Shown: in pieces, positions 1 through 9,656 of the stretch
Layout of the letters: each line of letters opens with the position of its first letter
Numbering within the stretch: position 1 is the first letter of the stretch
Source of the DNA: Caldimonas brevitalea
GTDB lineage: Bacteria > Pseudomonadota > Gammaproteobacteria > Burkholderiales > Burkholderiaceae_C
Direction: 5' to 3'
DNA: 64,000 nt
Assembly (NCBI RefSeq): GCF_001017435.1
Contig: NZ_CP011371.1
Location: 4,402,001-4,466,000, forward strand
Notes under the pieces: generated by a model
The model's input: only the letters and a program-made list of their open reading frames with translations
Databases searched by the model: none
Told to the model about the DNA's origin: nothing
Translations under genes and position numbers: made by a program

Positions 1-1914
1 AGCAAGCGGCCGCTGGACTTCTCGATCTTCCCGACCGTCATCCTGGCCACCACCTTGATGCGGCTGTTCCTCAACGTCGCGTCGACGCGGGTCGTGCTGC
101 TGCACGGCAACGAGGGCACGCACGTCGCGGGCAAGGTGGTCGAGGCGTTCGGCAACGTCGTGATCGGCGGCAACTTCGTCGTCGGCCTGGTGGTGTTCGT
201 GATCCTGATGATCATCAACTTCATCGTGGTCACGAAGGGCGCCGAGCGCATCTCGGAAGTCTCGGCACGCTTCACCCTCGACGCTTTGCCCGGCAAGCAG
301 ATGGCGATCGACGCCGACCTGAACGCCGGCCTGATCAACCAGGAGAAGGCGCAGGCGCGCCGGCGCGAGGTGGCGGCGGAAGCCGACTTCTACGGCGCGA
401 TGGACGGCGCGTCGAAGTTCGTGCGCGGCGATGCGATCGCGGGCATCTTGATCCTGTTGATCAACATGGTCGGCGGTGTCGCGATCGGCGCGCTGATGCA
501 CGACCTGTCGGTCGGCGACGCCTTCCGCCAGTACGCCCTGCTGACCATCGGTGACGGCCTGGTCGCGCAGATCCCGGCGCTGCTGCTGTCGGCTGCCGCC
601 GCCATCATCGTCACCCGGGTCAGCGATTCGGGCGACTTCGAACAACAGGTCGCCACGCAGCTGCTGACCTCGCCGAGCGTGCTCTACAGTGCCGCCGGCG
701 TGATGGCGGCGCTGGCCGCCATCCCGGGCATGCCCTGGCTGACCTTTCTGTGCTTCGCCGCAGTGTTGGCCTACGTGGGGTGGAGGCTCAGCCAGCGCGC
801 CATCAAGCCAGCCGAGCCAGACGCGGACGCCCTCAAGGCCGCGGTGCTTACCGAGCGCCCGCCCGAGCTGGACTGGCGCAGCCTGCCGGTGGTGGAGCCG
901 CTGTCGCTCGCGGTCGGCTACCGGCTGGTGGGGCTGATCGATCCGGCGCAAGGGGCGCCGCTGACCAAACGCGCACAAGGCGTGCGCCAGTCGTTGAGCG
1001 AGTCGCTCGGCCTGCTGTTGCCGCCCATCGCCTTGCGCGACGACCTGACGCTCAAACCTTCTCAATACACGGTGCTGCTGAGCGGTAGCGTGATCGCCGA
1101 AGCCGAGGTCTACGCCGACCGGCTGATGGCCCTGCCCTCGCCGCAGGTCTGGGGCCAGCTCGACGGCATCCCCGGCATCGAGCCGGCCTACGGCATGCCG
1201 GTCACCTGGATCGACCCGCAGGACAAGGCGCACGCGCTGGGGCTGGGGTATCAGGTGGTGGAGGCGCCGAGCGTGATCGCCACACATCTGTCAAAGCTGG
1301 TGCGCGACCATCTGCCCGAGTTGCTGCGCCATGAAGACGTGCCGGCGCTGCTGGAACGTCTGGCGGCGCAGGCACCGAAACTGTCGGCCGCACTCGAGAA
1401 GGTGTTGACGCACAGCCAGCTGCTCAAGGTGTTCCGCGCGCTGCTGGCCGAGAACGTGCCGCTCAAGGACATCGTCGCGATCGCCACCACGCTGCTGGAA
1501 AGCGCCGAGACCACCAAGGACCCGATCCTGCTGGCCGCCGAGGTTCGCTGCACGCTGCGCCGCGAGATCGTCTCGGGTCTGTGCGGACGCGTGCCTGAGC
1601 TGAAAGTGTTCAGCCTGAGCGCAGAGCTGGAGAACATGCTGCTCGGATCACTGAACCAGGCACGCCAGGGCGGCAAGGTGGCGCTCGACAACTATCCGGT
1701 CGACCCGCAGCTGCTGTCGCAGTTGCAAAACCACATGCCAGCCGCTTGCGATCAGATGAAACGCCTGTCGCTGCCGCCGCTGCTCTTGGTGATGCCGCAG
1801 ATCCGGCCGCTGCTGGCCCGCTATGCCCGGCTGTTCGCGCCGGGGCTTGCCGTGCTGTCGTACAACGAGATTCCCGAGCGGCGTGAGATCAGCATCGTCG
1901 GCACGCTGGGCTGA
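1..1914 (+). CDS. flhA: Flagellar export apparatus protein FlhA, 3' part (5' end outside window)
   Basis: FlhA is the large inner-membrane component of the flagellar type III export gate. Its cytoplasmic domain binds chaperone-substrate complexes. The reading frame is open from base 1, so about 637 residues are seen of a family that is usually near 690; the first membrane segments are missing. The family-specific stretch LNVASTRVVLL and the loop SARFTLDALPGKQMAIDADL are present. Several hydrophobic segments fill the first 240 residues and a soluble C-terminal domain follows. The insertion EGTHVAGKVVEAFG points to FlhA rather than the virulence homologue SctV. The gene is not followed by flhF/fliA, as would be usual for a primary flagellar cluster. 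Together with the lateral-type flagellin nearby, it may belong to a secondary flagellar system (inference). Confidence 0.95.
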   Translation, partial: SKRPLDFSIFPTVILATTLMRLFLNVASTRVVLLHGNEGTHVAGKVVEAFGNVVIGGNFVVGLVVFVILMIINFIVVTKGAERISEVSARFTLDALPGKQMAIDADLNAGLINQEKAQARRREVAAEADFYGAMDGASKFVRGDAIAGILILLINMVGGVAIGALMHDLSVGDAFRQYALLTIGDGLVAQIPALLLSAAAAIIVTRVSDSGDFEQQVATQLLTSPSVLYSAAGVMAALAAIPGMPWLTFLCFAAVLAYVGWRLSQRAIKPAEPDADALKAAVLTERPPELDWRSLPVVEPLSLAVGYRLVGLIDPAQGAPLTKRAQGVRQSLSESLGLLLPPIALRDDLTLKPSQYTVLLSGSVIAEAEVYADRLMALPSPQVWGQLDGIPGIEPAYGMPVTWIDPQDKAHALGLGYQVVEAPSVIATHLSKLVRDHLPELLRHEDVPALLERLAAQAPKLSAALEKVLTHSQLLKVFRALLAENVPLKDIVAIATTLLESAETTKDPILLAAEVRCTLRREIVSGLCGRVPELKVFSLSAELENMLLGSLNQARQGGKVALDNYPVDPQLLSQLQNHMPAACDQMKRLSLPPLLLVMPQIRPLLARYARLFAPGLAVLSYNEIPERREISIVGTLG

Positions 1915-2094
1915 CCCCCTGCTGGGGTAACACCCTCACCTCCAGACGCGGGTACAAGTCCCTGCTGACACCTAAGGATACCGGCGACAAGACCGGGCCT
2001 GTGCACACTTCAGCCCGTGAGCACAAGGCTCGCCGCCTTACTGCCGTTCGGCCCCTTGCGCGATCAACCTCTCGCCTTTTTCAAGGAGAAACGG

Positions 2095-2709
2095 ATGATC
2101 CTGAATCTTGGTTGTGGCTCGCAGTTGTGCAACGATTGGACCAACGTCGACTACGCACTGGGGGCGCGCCTTGCCAAGGTGCCGTTGTTCCGGGCCGTCA
2201 ATGCCCGGGTCAAGCTGTTTCGAATGGATTGGGACGACCGCATCGTCCTGCATGACCTGACCAAACCGTTTCCGTGGCAAAGCGGTACGGCCGACGGGGT
2301 CTACAGCTCGCATACGCTGGAGCACCTGGCGCGTGAAGACGGCCGCCGCTTCCTGCGTGAATGCCACCGGGTGCTGCGCCAAGGCGGGTTGATCCGCATC
2401 CTGGTGCCCGACCTGCGGCACCACGTGCAGTCCTATCTGGACGGCCGGGTGCGGGCCGACGACTTCGTCGAGCGGATGGACGTGCTGTACCACACGCACG
2501 GAGGTCCGTTGAAGCGCAAGCTCGCCCCCTTCGTGCAGTTCCCGCACAAGTGCATGTACGACACGCAGCGCCTGGTCGAGATCCTGCAAGAGATCGGCTT
2601 CGATGCCGAACCGCGGCAGCCGTTCGACAGCGGCATCCCGCACGTCAGGGAAGTGGAGACCGAAGAACGCACGCGCGACGCCGTGATCGTCGAAGGGCGC
2701 AAGCGCTGA
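2095..2709 (+). CDS. SAM-dependent methyltransferase (type 11 like)
   Basis: This predicted 204-residue class I methyltransferase has the SAM-binding motif I NLGCGS at residues 4-9, very close to the N terminus. An acidic turn and the segment SSHTLEHL follow, then RVLRQGGLIRILVPDL as the post-motif strand. The start at 2095 is preceded by AAGGAGA with good spacing; the frame stays open upstream to 2017 but has no ribosome site there. Such short type-11 enzymes often sit in surface polysaccharide or glycan gene sets. Its substrate cannot be read from sequence. Its position between flhA and a flagellin gene allows, but does not prove, a role in modifying flagellin or its glycan. Confidence 0.75.
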   Translation: MILNLGCGSQLCNDWTNVDYALGARLAKVPLFRAVNARVKLFRMDWDDRIVLHDLTKPFPWQSGTADGVYSSHTLEHLAREDGRRFLRECHRVLRQGGLIRILVPDLRHHVQSYLDGRVRADDFVERMDVLYHTHGGPLKRKLAPFVQFPHKCMYDTQRLVEILQEIGFDAEPRQPFDSGIPHVREVETEERTRDAVIVEGRKR

Positions 2710-2806
2710 CGGCGCCGGGCGTCGCAGCGCCCCGACCTGACCGAGACGTCAGGCCGGGACGCCCAGGGCGTTACGCCTGAAGGCTACGCCCTGCCCACCG
2801 GGAGGC

Positions 2807-4714
2807 TCAAGAGTTGCCCGAGATGTAGGTGATGGAGCGGTCGTACACGGGCTTCACCGGCACCAGCGTCGTGCCAGCGTAGTTGCGCCAGTCCTGCACC
2901 GTCACCGTACCGCCTGCCACCCGGGTGTTGCCCTTGATCGTCGAGACGTAGGTGAAGTAGAGGTAGGTGCCTGAGAAGGCGTGGTTGCGCAGCGTGATCG
3001 GCAAGCCTCCCAGGTCGTTGTTGAGGATGGAGTTGAGCGTACAGGGCATGATCGAGTGCGTGAACTTGCCGTACGAAGTGAACCGGCGTGGCACACCCGA
3101 CAGGTGCAACGACCGGATGCCCGATCGATCGAACACCGTGACGCCCGGCGCGTCGTTGATGAACTTGTTGCGCTCGATCCGGAAGCCGATGCACGGGCCC
3201 CACAACGAGAGCCCCACGCTGTGGATCTTCCTCGGGTTCCCCTCTCCGTCCACGCCGTCGATCACATTGCTGTGCACGACGTTGTCGGTGATCGAGAAGT
3301 TCGCGGCCAGCGCGCAGATGTTCACGTACTGGTTCTCGGTCACGTAGTCCAGGTCTTCCACCGTCAACTCGCCCACCGGCGGGGGCGGTACGTCGGTTCT
3401 GGAGCGCAGACGGTTCTCTGTCAAACGCGGGCTGCGCAAGCCGAAGGAGATCAGGTTGTCGCCGTGGTCCGCGCAGTCGTAGATCTGCGCGTACTTGCCC
3501 GCCAACGGTCCGTCGAGCCACGTCACGCAATAGTGCTGGTAGAAGGTCTCACTCACCGGCTGCGGGATGCTGCCGCGCTCCGGGTCCCCTTGGTTGCGCC
3601 AGATCAGGAGACGTCGAGGTGTGCCGTTCGTCATGCCCCGTTCATAGCTGCCATTGCGTCCGGTCAGCAGTTGATCCATGACGGGCTGGAGCAGGTTCTG
3701 GTTCGGCACCGCGTCCAATGCGATCGACTCCTCACGTACGCCCTTGAAGAAGTTGTGTCGTATGGTGGCGTCGTAGTGAGATTGATGTCGCGCCTGGGCG
3801 TAGTCGCCGTCGGTGGTGGCATTCAGCTCGGCCCAGAAGGCGTGGATGATGCCGGTGCGACCGCCTTCGATGTAATTGTTCCTGAACGTATTCTTTTCGC
3901 CGCCGGCACAGAAGATGTTGGCTGAAAGCGATTGCCGGAAGCAGTTGTAGGCGACCGTGGCGCCGCGCAGCGAGTGAGCCTGCAGACCGCCTTGGTGCCC
4001 GAGGAACTCGTTCCACTGCAGGTCGATCGTGTTCGCGCTGGTCGCACCGTAGGCCGGCGGAAGCGAGACCGCAATGGTCCTCGCCTCGGTGTTGCACGCG
4101 AAGGTATTGAACTGGATCACGAGTTGGCTCGTGTAGGACGCGCGGACCATGTACTTGGCCAGTTGCTCGAACCGGCAGTTGTAGATGTGCAGTCGCGCGC
4201 GCACCTCCAGCTCCGCGCTGCCGGTGAACCTGTGCTGCGGCCCCGACAAGTCGCTGTAGAGGCGCACCGCCATGGGTTCACTGCTGAACAGCTGCCAAAT
4301 GGCGTCGAGCCGCGTGGTACCGCCCGGCTTGAGCCTGATGGGCCTGTTGACGCCGGTCCGCGTGTATTCCTCGCGCGCCGCGGTGATCGCGGCCTTCAGT
4401 GCTTCGAGGCCGTCGGTGTCGAGTTTGATCGGGTTGCTCGCGTTGAGCGAGGCGACGAGCTTCTGTCGCTCGATGTCACGCTGGGTTCTCCAGTTTTCCA
4501 CCGAGGTGAACACCGTCTGGTCCAATGGCACGGCCGCAGCCTGCTCGGACCGGGCCCCGGCCGTACCGCTGTCGGCGTCCCCGTCCCCGCCGCCGCCGCA
4601 GGCCGTCAGCAGGGCGGACGAGGCGGCTCCCATCAGCAAGGCGCGTCGCGCTGGGGACACGACACGGTCGTCAGGGCAGGGGATGAGAGGGAATGTGTAA
4701 GGTGTGATGGGCAT
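2807..4714 (-). CDS. Secreted lipoprotein with right-handed parallel beta-helix fold (predicted)
   Basis: This 635-residue exported protein has a basic RR pair at residues 23-24, a hydrophobic stretch and the lipobox LTAC, so Cys39 is the probable lipidated residue; the RR suggests possible Tat export. A Gly/Asp-rich tether follows. From about residue 160 onward there are many short turns of the kind NCRFEQL, NTFRNNYIEGG and NKFIND, spaced about 20-25 residues apart. This spacing is typical of right-handed parallel beta-helix proteins such as pectate lyases and other polysaccharide-active enzymes. No catalytic set is certain. The ATG at 4714 has only a weak ribosome site (AGGAAC). The gene lies downstream of the flagellin terminator and is probably transcribed on its own. 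Confidence 0.7.
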   Translation of the reverse strand: MPITPYTFPLIPCPDDRVVSPARRALLMGAASSALLTACGGGGDGDADSGTAGARSEQAAAVPLDQTVFTSVENWRTQRDIERQKLVASLNASNPIKLDTDGLEALKAAITAAREEYTRTGVNRPIRLKPGGTTRLDAIWQLFSSEPMAVRLYSDLSGPQHRFTGSAELEVRARLHIYNCRFEQLAKYMVRASYTSQLVIQFNTFACNTEARTIAVSLPPAYGATSANTIDLQWNEFLGHQGGLQAHSLRGATVAYNCFRQSLSANIFCAGGEKNTFRNNYIEGGRTGIIHAFWAELNATTDGDYAQARHQSHYDATIRHNFFKGVREESIALDAVPNQNLLQPVMDQLLTGRNGSYERGMTNGTPRRLLIWRNQGDPERGSIPQPVSETFYQHYCVTWLDGPLAGKYAQIYDCADHGDNLISFGLRSPRLTENRLRSRTDVPPPPVGELTVEDLDYVTENQYVNICALAANFSITDNVVHSNVIDGVDGEGNPRKIHSVGLSLWGPCIGFRIERNKFINDAPGVTVFDRSGIRSLHLSGVPRRFTSYGKFTHSIMPCTLNSILNNDLGGLPITLRNHAFSGTYLYFTYVSTIKGNTRVAGGTVTVQDWRNYAGTTLVPVKPVYDRSITYISGNS

Positions 4715-4945
4715 CGGCTGTTGTTCCTGTTCGGTGAGCCTGTTCGGTACGCCGCCTGGCCTGCAAGGCGGGGGCGAAGATGGATTGCATCTCAGGTTGC
4801 AATCCGATGCGCATGATGTTCATGAAGCGAACATCTGCGGTGACACGTGGTGTCGGCCGGTAACGGAGCCCACGGACCATCTACCGCCGCAAGCCCAAGC
4901 CGGAAGCCTTGGGTTACGGGGAACAGCGCCGCCCTTCAGGAAGAC

Positions 4946-4975
4946 AAAAAAAAACCAACCGCGTTGCGGTTGGTT
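4946..4975 (-). terminator. Rho-independent terminator after the flagellin gene
   Basis: On the minus strand the 10-bp inverted repeat AACCAACCGC/GCGGTTGGTT (4953-4962 with 4966-4975, loop of 3) runs directly into an uninterrupted T tract (the A run at 4946-4954). It lies about 43 bases past the flagellin stop codon and separates flagellin from the beta-helix gene. Confidence 0.93.
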
Positions 4976-5018
4976 TCAGCGTCGTGCAAGGCGCCGGACA
5001 CCGGCGCCAGACCCGGTA

Positions 5019-5879
5019 TTACTGCATCAGCGACAGCACCAGCTGCGACATGCTGTTGCTCTGCTTCAGCATCGAGGTGCTGGCCTGCAGCAGCATCTGC
5101 TTGGAGGTCATGTTGGCGGTTTCGCTCGCGTAGTCGACGTCCATGATGCGGCCACGCGCTTGCGCGGTGGTCGTGCTCATGTTCGACAAGTTGTTGTAGA
5201 CGTGGTTCAGGCGGTTGGAGGCCGCACCGAGGGCCGAGCGCACCACGCCGACCTTGTCGAGCGCCGTGGCGATCGTGCCGATCATGGCATTGGCACCGCC
5301 GCCGGTCAGTTCGGCGCCGGTCGCGGCAGCCGTGTAGTTCACGCTGACGGACGTGAAGGCGGTTTCCACGTCGGCCAGGGCCGTGGTGACGTCCACCGAC
5401 ATCGTCTCAGCGGAAGCCGAGCCGATCTGGAAGCTCACGGCGGCGGCCAGCTTGCCGGTGCCGGCGGCCATCACGGCTTCGCCACCGAAGGTGGTGTTCT
5501 TCATGATGTTGCTGACTTCGAGGCCCAGGGCGTCGAACTCGGCTTGCATCGCGGTCTTGTCAGCGGCGGTGGTCGAACCGTTGGCCGATTCGGTGGCCAG
5601 GTCCTTCATGCGCAGCATGATGTTGGTGATTTCGCTGAACGCGCCTTCCGCGGTCTGCATCATGGAGATGCCGTTTTGCGTGTTGCGCATTGCGACAGCC
5701 ATGCCGCGGGTCTGGGCGTTCAAACGGGTGGCGATTTGCAGGCCGGCCGCGTCGTCCATCGCGGAGTTGATGCGGAAGCCGGTGCCCAGGCGGGTCATCG
5801 AGGTGTTCAGGGCGCTCTGGGTGGAGCCCAGGGCAGACTTGGTGGACAGGGACGCGGCGTTGGTGTGCAGGCTGAGCAT
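5019..5879 (-). CDS. Flagellin, short lateral type
   Basis: This 286-residue flagellin forms the filament after export through the flagellar gate. The N-terminal D0/D1 region begins MLSLHTNAASL and contains RLGTGFRINSAMDDAAGLQIA. The C-terminal D1/D0 region ends with a segment rich in Ser, Gln and Leu. Only about 100 residues lie between them, so the D2/D3 outer domains are essentially absent. ISMMQTAEGA and the MLSxHTN start resemble lateral (LafA-like) flagellins more than polar FliC. The ATG at 5879 follows CTGGAG. The gene is monocistronic, ending in a strong terminator, with a possible sigma28 promoter upstream. Confidence 0.95.
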   Translation of the reverse strand: MLSLHTNAASLSTKSALGSTQSALNTSMTRLGTGFRINSAMDDAAGLQIATRLNAQTRGMAVAMRNTQNGISMMQTAEGAFSEITNIMLRMKDLATESANGSTTAADKTAMQAEFDALGLEVSNIMKNTTFGGEAVMAAGTGKLAAAVSFQIGSASAETMSVDVTTALADVETAFTSVSVNYTAAATGAELTGGGANAMIGTIATALDKVGVVRSALGAASNRLNHVYNNLSNMSTTTAQARGRIMDVDYASETANMTSKQMLLQASTSMLKQSNSMSQLVLSLMQ

Positions 5880-5939
5880 GATGTACTCCAGGTAGATTCG
5901 TTGAGTCGGGGGGCAGGCGTTTCGCTGCCCTCCCCCTCA

Positions 5940-5968
5940 TAAGGCGGCCGCCGCAACACGGGCCTTAA
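5940..5968 (-). promoter_or_regulatory. Possible sigma28 (FliA) promoter for flagellin
   Basis: Reading the minus strand, TTAAG (5968-5964) is followed after 15 bases by GCCGCCTTA. The enterobacterial FliA consensus is TAAAG, 14 bases, GCCGATAA. The GCCG core is present, but the spacing is one base long and the last bases are off consensus. It is the best flagellar-type candidate seen upstream of the flagellin start. A GC-rich inverted repeat lies between it and the gene. Confidence 0.35.
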
Positions 5969-6171
5969 ATCGCCTTCGCGCTTTCTGCACCAGCAACCGT
6001 GCGGTAGTTGGCACGGTTCGTGGAAGAAGCGCCTTTGGACCGCATCAGCGGGGGTGGCACACCCGCCGCCGCCTGGGCAGGCGCCGGCAGCAACACCCGG
6101 AAACGCAAAGGCGCCGGACCTTCACCATCGCCTGGCTACGATGCCCCGGCGTAGCCCAATAGGAGAAGCCG

Positions 6172-7206
6172 ATGAAGATACCGACCGTCGCCCGCCTCTG
6201 CGCCGCCGCGCTCGCCCTGGCCACCACGGCCGCCGTGCAGGCGAGCGAGCCGCCGCGCCCGCTGAAGGTGCTCATCATCACGATGTTCGAGCCGGAAGCG
6301 ACGCCGTGGATCTCGCCCTTCGCGCTGACGCAGGCGGTGCCGGTGCCGGGGCTCTCACAGGATGCGCCTGCACTGCGGTGCAATACCGACGATGTCTGCC
6401 TGTTGACCACCGGCATGGGGCACGCCAACGCCGCGGCCTCCACTTTGGCGGTGACGCTCGACCCGCGCTTCGACCTGCGCAAGACCTATTTTTTGATCGC
6501 CGGCATTGCCGGCATCGACCCGGCGCAGGGCACGCTGGGCACCGCGGCCTGGGCCCGCTGGCTGGTGGACGTGGGCATCGCGCACGAAATCGACGCCCGC
6601 GAGATGCCGCCGTCGTGGCGCACCGGCTATTTCGGCATCATGACGCGCGGCCCGGGCGAGAAGCCGAAATTCGATTACCGAACCGAGGCGTTCCGGCTCG
6701 ACGAAGCCTTGCTGCAAAAGGCGCTGGAGCTCAGCCGCGGCGTGACGCTCGAAGACAGCGCCGAGGCGCGGGCCTACCGGCGCCGCTACCGCGAGCCGGC
6801 CGCCCACCATCCGCCGCGCGTCACACAATGTGACACGCTGGCCGGCGACACCTGGTGGCACGGTCACAAGCTCGGGCAGCATGCGCGCGACTGGACGCGC
6901 TTGCTGACCGACGGCGAAGGCGTCTACTGCACGACCCAGCAGGAAGACAACGCGACTTACAACGCCCTGGCGCGTGCGGCTGCCGCCGGCCGGGTCGACC
7001 TGAAGCGTCTGGCGGTATTGCGCACCGGCTCCAACTTCGACCGCCCCTACCCCGGCCAAAGCGCCTACCAGTCGCTGATGGCGTCGACACAAGGCCAGAC
7101 CGGCGGTTTCGTGCCGGCGACGCGCAATCTGGAGCGCGCGGGCGGTGCGCTGGTGCGGGACATCGTCGCGCGCTGGGGGCTCTGGCAGGAAGGCGTGCCG
7201 CGTTGA
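6172..7206 (+). CDS. Purine nucleoside permease (NUP) family protein
   Basis: This 344-residue protein has a clear N-terminal signal peptide (hydrophobic ARLCAAALALATTAA, cut near VQA-SE). It belongs to the NUP family first described as a fungal purine nucleoside transporter. The fold resembles nucleoside phosphorylases and the protein is probably periplasmic here. Supporting segments are VLIITMFEPEA, TTGMGHANAA, FLIAGIAGIDP and VLRTGSNFDRP. AGGAGAA precedes the ATG at 6172. The neighbours do not hint at purine use, so its real ligand is open. Confidence 0.8.
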   Translation: MKIPTVARLCAAALALATTAAVQASEPPRPLKVLIITMFEPEATPWISPFALTQAVPVPGLSQDAPALRCNTDDVCLLTTGMGHANAAASTLAVTLDPRFDLRKTYFLIAGIAGIDPAQGTLGTAAWARWLVDVGIAHEIDAREMPPSWRTGYFGIMTRGPGEKPKFDYRTEAFRLDEALLQKALELSRGVTLEDSAEARAYRRRYREPAAHHPPRVTQCDTLAGDTWWHGHKLGQHARDWTRLLTDGEGVYCTTQQEDNATYNALARAAAAGRVDLKRLAVLRTGSNFDRPYPGQSAYQSLMASTQGQTGGFVPATRNLERAGGALVRDIVARWGLWQEGVPR

Positions 7207-7429
7207 GGCCACCGGTTTGGGGCCCCCACCGGCGGACGGCGCACCTGCGCTGTGCATGAGAACCGCATAGCACGAGGCCCGTTCAGGGTGCCGCCCGACA
7301 CCCGAGCCAGACAGCCCGACCGTGACCAGGCGGCACGCCGCTTGGTCACTGCAAACGGCACGTCGATTGCTCCGATGCTTGGCCGCCGGCGCCGCCGGCG
7401 CGCTCCCCGCACGCTGGAAACCCACACTG

Positions 7430-9613
7430 ATGAGCTACGACTTCGACTCCTCCCGCCTGGAGGAAGGCCTGCCCTTTCCTCGCGGTGCCACCTATGACGG
7501 CAAAGGCGTCAATTTCGCTGTCTTCTCGGCGCACGCCACCAAGGTGGAGCTGTGCTTGTTCGACGAACCGGGTGAGCGGGAAATCGCCCGCATCACCTTG
7601 CCGGAGTACACCGATGAGGTGTGGCACGGCTATGTGAGCGGGCTGCACCCCGGCACCCGCTACGCGTTCCGCGTGCACGGCCCTTACGAGCCTGAAGCCG
7701 GGCATCGCTTCAACCCGAACAAGCTGGTGCTCGACCCCTACTCGAAGGCCCATGTGGGCCAGGTGCGCTGGGCGCCCGAGTTGTTCGGCTACACGCTGGG
7801 TCATCCCGACGCCGACCTCAGCTTCGACGAACGCGACAGCGCGCCCTTCATGCCCAAGTGTGTCGTGGTCGACTCGCGCTTCGAGTGGAAGCAACCCAGC
7901 TGGATCCGCGTGCCCTGGGACCGCACGGTGATCTACGAGACCCACGTGCGAGGTCACACCATGCGACACCCGGCCGTGCCGGAACACTTGCGTGGCACCT
8001 TCGCCGGCTTCGCCTCGGACGAGGTGGTCGAATGCATACGGCAACTCGGGGTGACGTCGGTCGAACTGCTGCCGATCCAGATGGTCGTCGACCAACAAAA
8101 CCTGCTCGAGAAGGGGCTGCGCAACTACTGGGGCTACGACACGCTGGGGTTCTTCGCCGTCGATCCGCGCTACCTCAGCGCCCCCTGGCTGGACGAGTTC
8201 AAGGCCATGGTCGATCGCTACCATGCGGCCGGGCTCGAGGTCATCCTCGACGTCGTCTACAACCACACCCCCGAGGGCAACGAGCTCGGCCCGACGCTGT
8301 CCTTCAAGGGCATCGACAACGCGAGCTACTACCGGCTGATGCCGGACAACCCGCGTTACTACATCAACGACACCGGCACCGGCAACACGCTCAACCTCAG
8401 CCACCCTAGAGTGCTGCAGATGGTGACCGACAGCCTGCGCTACTGGGCGTCCGAGATGCACATCGACGGCTTCCGCTTCGACCTCGCCACCATCCTGGCG
8501 CGCGAGCCCCACGGCTTCGACGATGGCGGCGGCTTCCTCGACAGCTGCCGTCAAGATCCGGTGCTCTCCAGCGTCAAGCTGATCGCAGAGCCATGGGACT
8601 GCGGCCCCGGCGGCTACCAGGTCGGCCGCTTCCCGCCAGGTTGGGCGGAATGGAACGACACCTTCCGCGACACGGTACGGGCCTTCTGGAAGGGTGACGA
8701 CGGCCTGGCGCCCGAGATGGCCAAGCGGCTCACCGCGTCCGGCGACAAGTTCAACCGGCGTGGCCGCCGCCCCTGGGCCAGCGTGAATTTCATCACCGCC
8801 CACGACGGCTTCACGCTGAACGACCTGGTCAGCTACAACGACAAGCACAACGAGGCCAACGGCGAAGACAACCGCGACGGCCATTCCGACAACCGTTCCT
8901 GGAACTGCGGCGTCGAAGGCCCGACCGACGATCCGGAGGTGACCGACCTGCGCGAACGCCAGAAACGCAACCTGCTGGCCACGCTGCTGCTGTCGCAAGG
9001 CACGCCGATGGTGCTGGCCGGCGACGAGTTCGGCCGCACCCAGCACGGCAACAACAATGCCTATTGCCAGGACAACGAAATCTCGTGGATCGATTGGGAA
9101 GGCATCGACGAGCGCGGTCGCGGACTGACGGGCTTCGTGCGCAAGCTGCTGGCCCTGCGGCACGGGCTGCCGGTGTTGCGACGCAATCGCTTCCTCACCG
9201 GCGCCTGGAACGAAACCCTGCAGGTCAAGGACGTCAGCTGGCTCTGCCCGGACGGCAAAGAACTGGCGCCCGAGCAGTGGGATGACCCGTCGATGCGGTG
9301 TTTCGGCATGTTGATCGACGGCCGGGCGCAGGCTTCCGGCATTCCGCGGCGAGGCTCGGACGCCACCTTGTTGCTGGTGCTCAACGCTTGGCACGACCTG
9401 GTCGACTTCACGCTGCCCGACGTGCCGGGCGGCAGCCGCTGGACCTGCCTGGTCGACACCAATGTGCCCGAGCGCGACAGCCTTCCCGAGTTCGGCATCG
9501 GCGACCACTACCAGGTCACCGGACGATCCCTGCTGTTGTTCAGGCTGGACGCATCGGCCGAGTCGGAGCAGACCTTCGCCCAGCTGGAGACGGTGCTGAC
9601 CGAGCCGAGTTGA
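7430..9613 (+). CDS. glgX: Glycogen debranching enzyme GlgX
   Basis: This GH13 isoamylase-type enzyme hydrolyses alpha-1,6 branches left after phosphorylase trimming of glycogen. At 728 residues it fits the family. The N-terminal CBM48 region begins PFPRGATYDGKGVNFAVFSAHA; the (beta/alpha)8 domain carries DVVYNHT, DGFRFDLAT (nucleophile Asp) and LIAEPWDCG (acid/base Glu), followed by FITAHDGFT. The frame is open from 7322, but the residues before SYDFDSS look random, so ATG 7430 is chosen. No other glycogen gene is adjacent. The 220 bases before it contain nothing recognisable. Confidence 0.93.
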   Translation: MSYDFDSSRLEEGLPFPRGATYDGKGVNFAVFSAHATKVELCLFDEPGEREIARITLPEYTDEVWHGYVSGLHPGTRYAFRVHGPYEPEAGHRFNPNKLVLDPYSKAHVGQVRWAPELFGYTLGHPDADLSFDERDSAPFMPKCVVVDSRFEWKQPSWIRVPWDRTVIYETHVRGHTMRHPAVPEHLRGTFAGFASDEVVECIRQLGVTSVELLPIQMVVDQQNLLEKGLRNYWGYDTLGFFAVDPRYLSAPWLDEFKAMVDRYHAAGLEVILDVVYNHTPEGNELGPTLSFKGIDNASYYRLMPDNPRYYINDTGTGNTLNLSHPRVLQMVTDSLRYWASEMHIDGFRFDLATILAREPHGFDDGGGFLDSCRQDPVLSSVKLIAEPWDCGPGGYQVGRFPPGWAEWNDTFRDTVRAFWKGDDGLAPEMAKRLTASGDKFNRRGRRPWASVNFITAHDGFTLNDLVSYNDKHNEANGEDNRDGHSDNRSWNCGVEGPTDDPEVTDLRERQKRNLLATLLLSQGTPMVLAGDEFGRTQHGNNNAYCQDNEISWIDWEGIDERGRGLTGFVRKLLALRHGLPVLRRNRFLTGAWNETLQVKDVSWLCPDGKELAPEQWDDPSMRCFGMLIDGRAQASGIPRRGSDATLLLVLNAWHDLVDFTLPDVPGGSRWTCLVDTNVPERDSLPEFGIGDHYQVTGRSLLLFRLDASAESEQTFAQLETVLTEPS

Positions 9614-9656
9614 CGGCGCGAGCGGGCCGCAGCGATTGCGGCGCTTCGGCCGGGCC

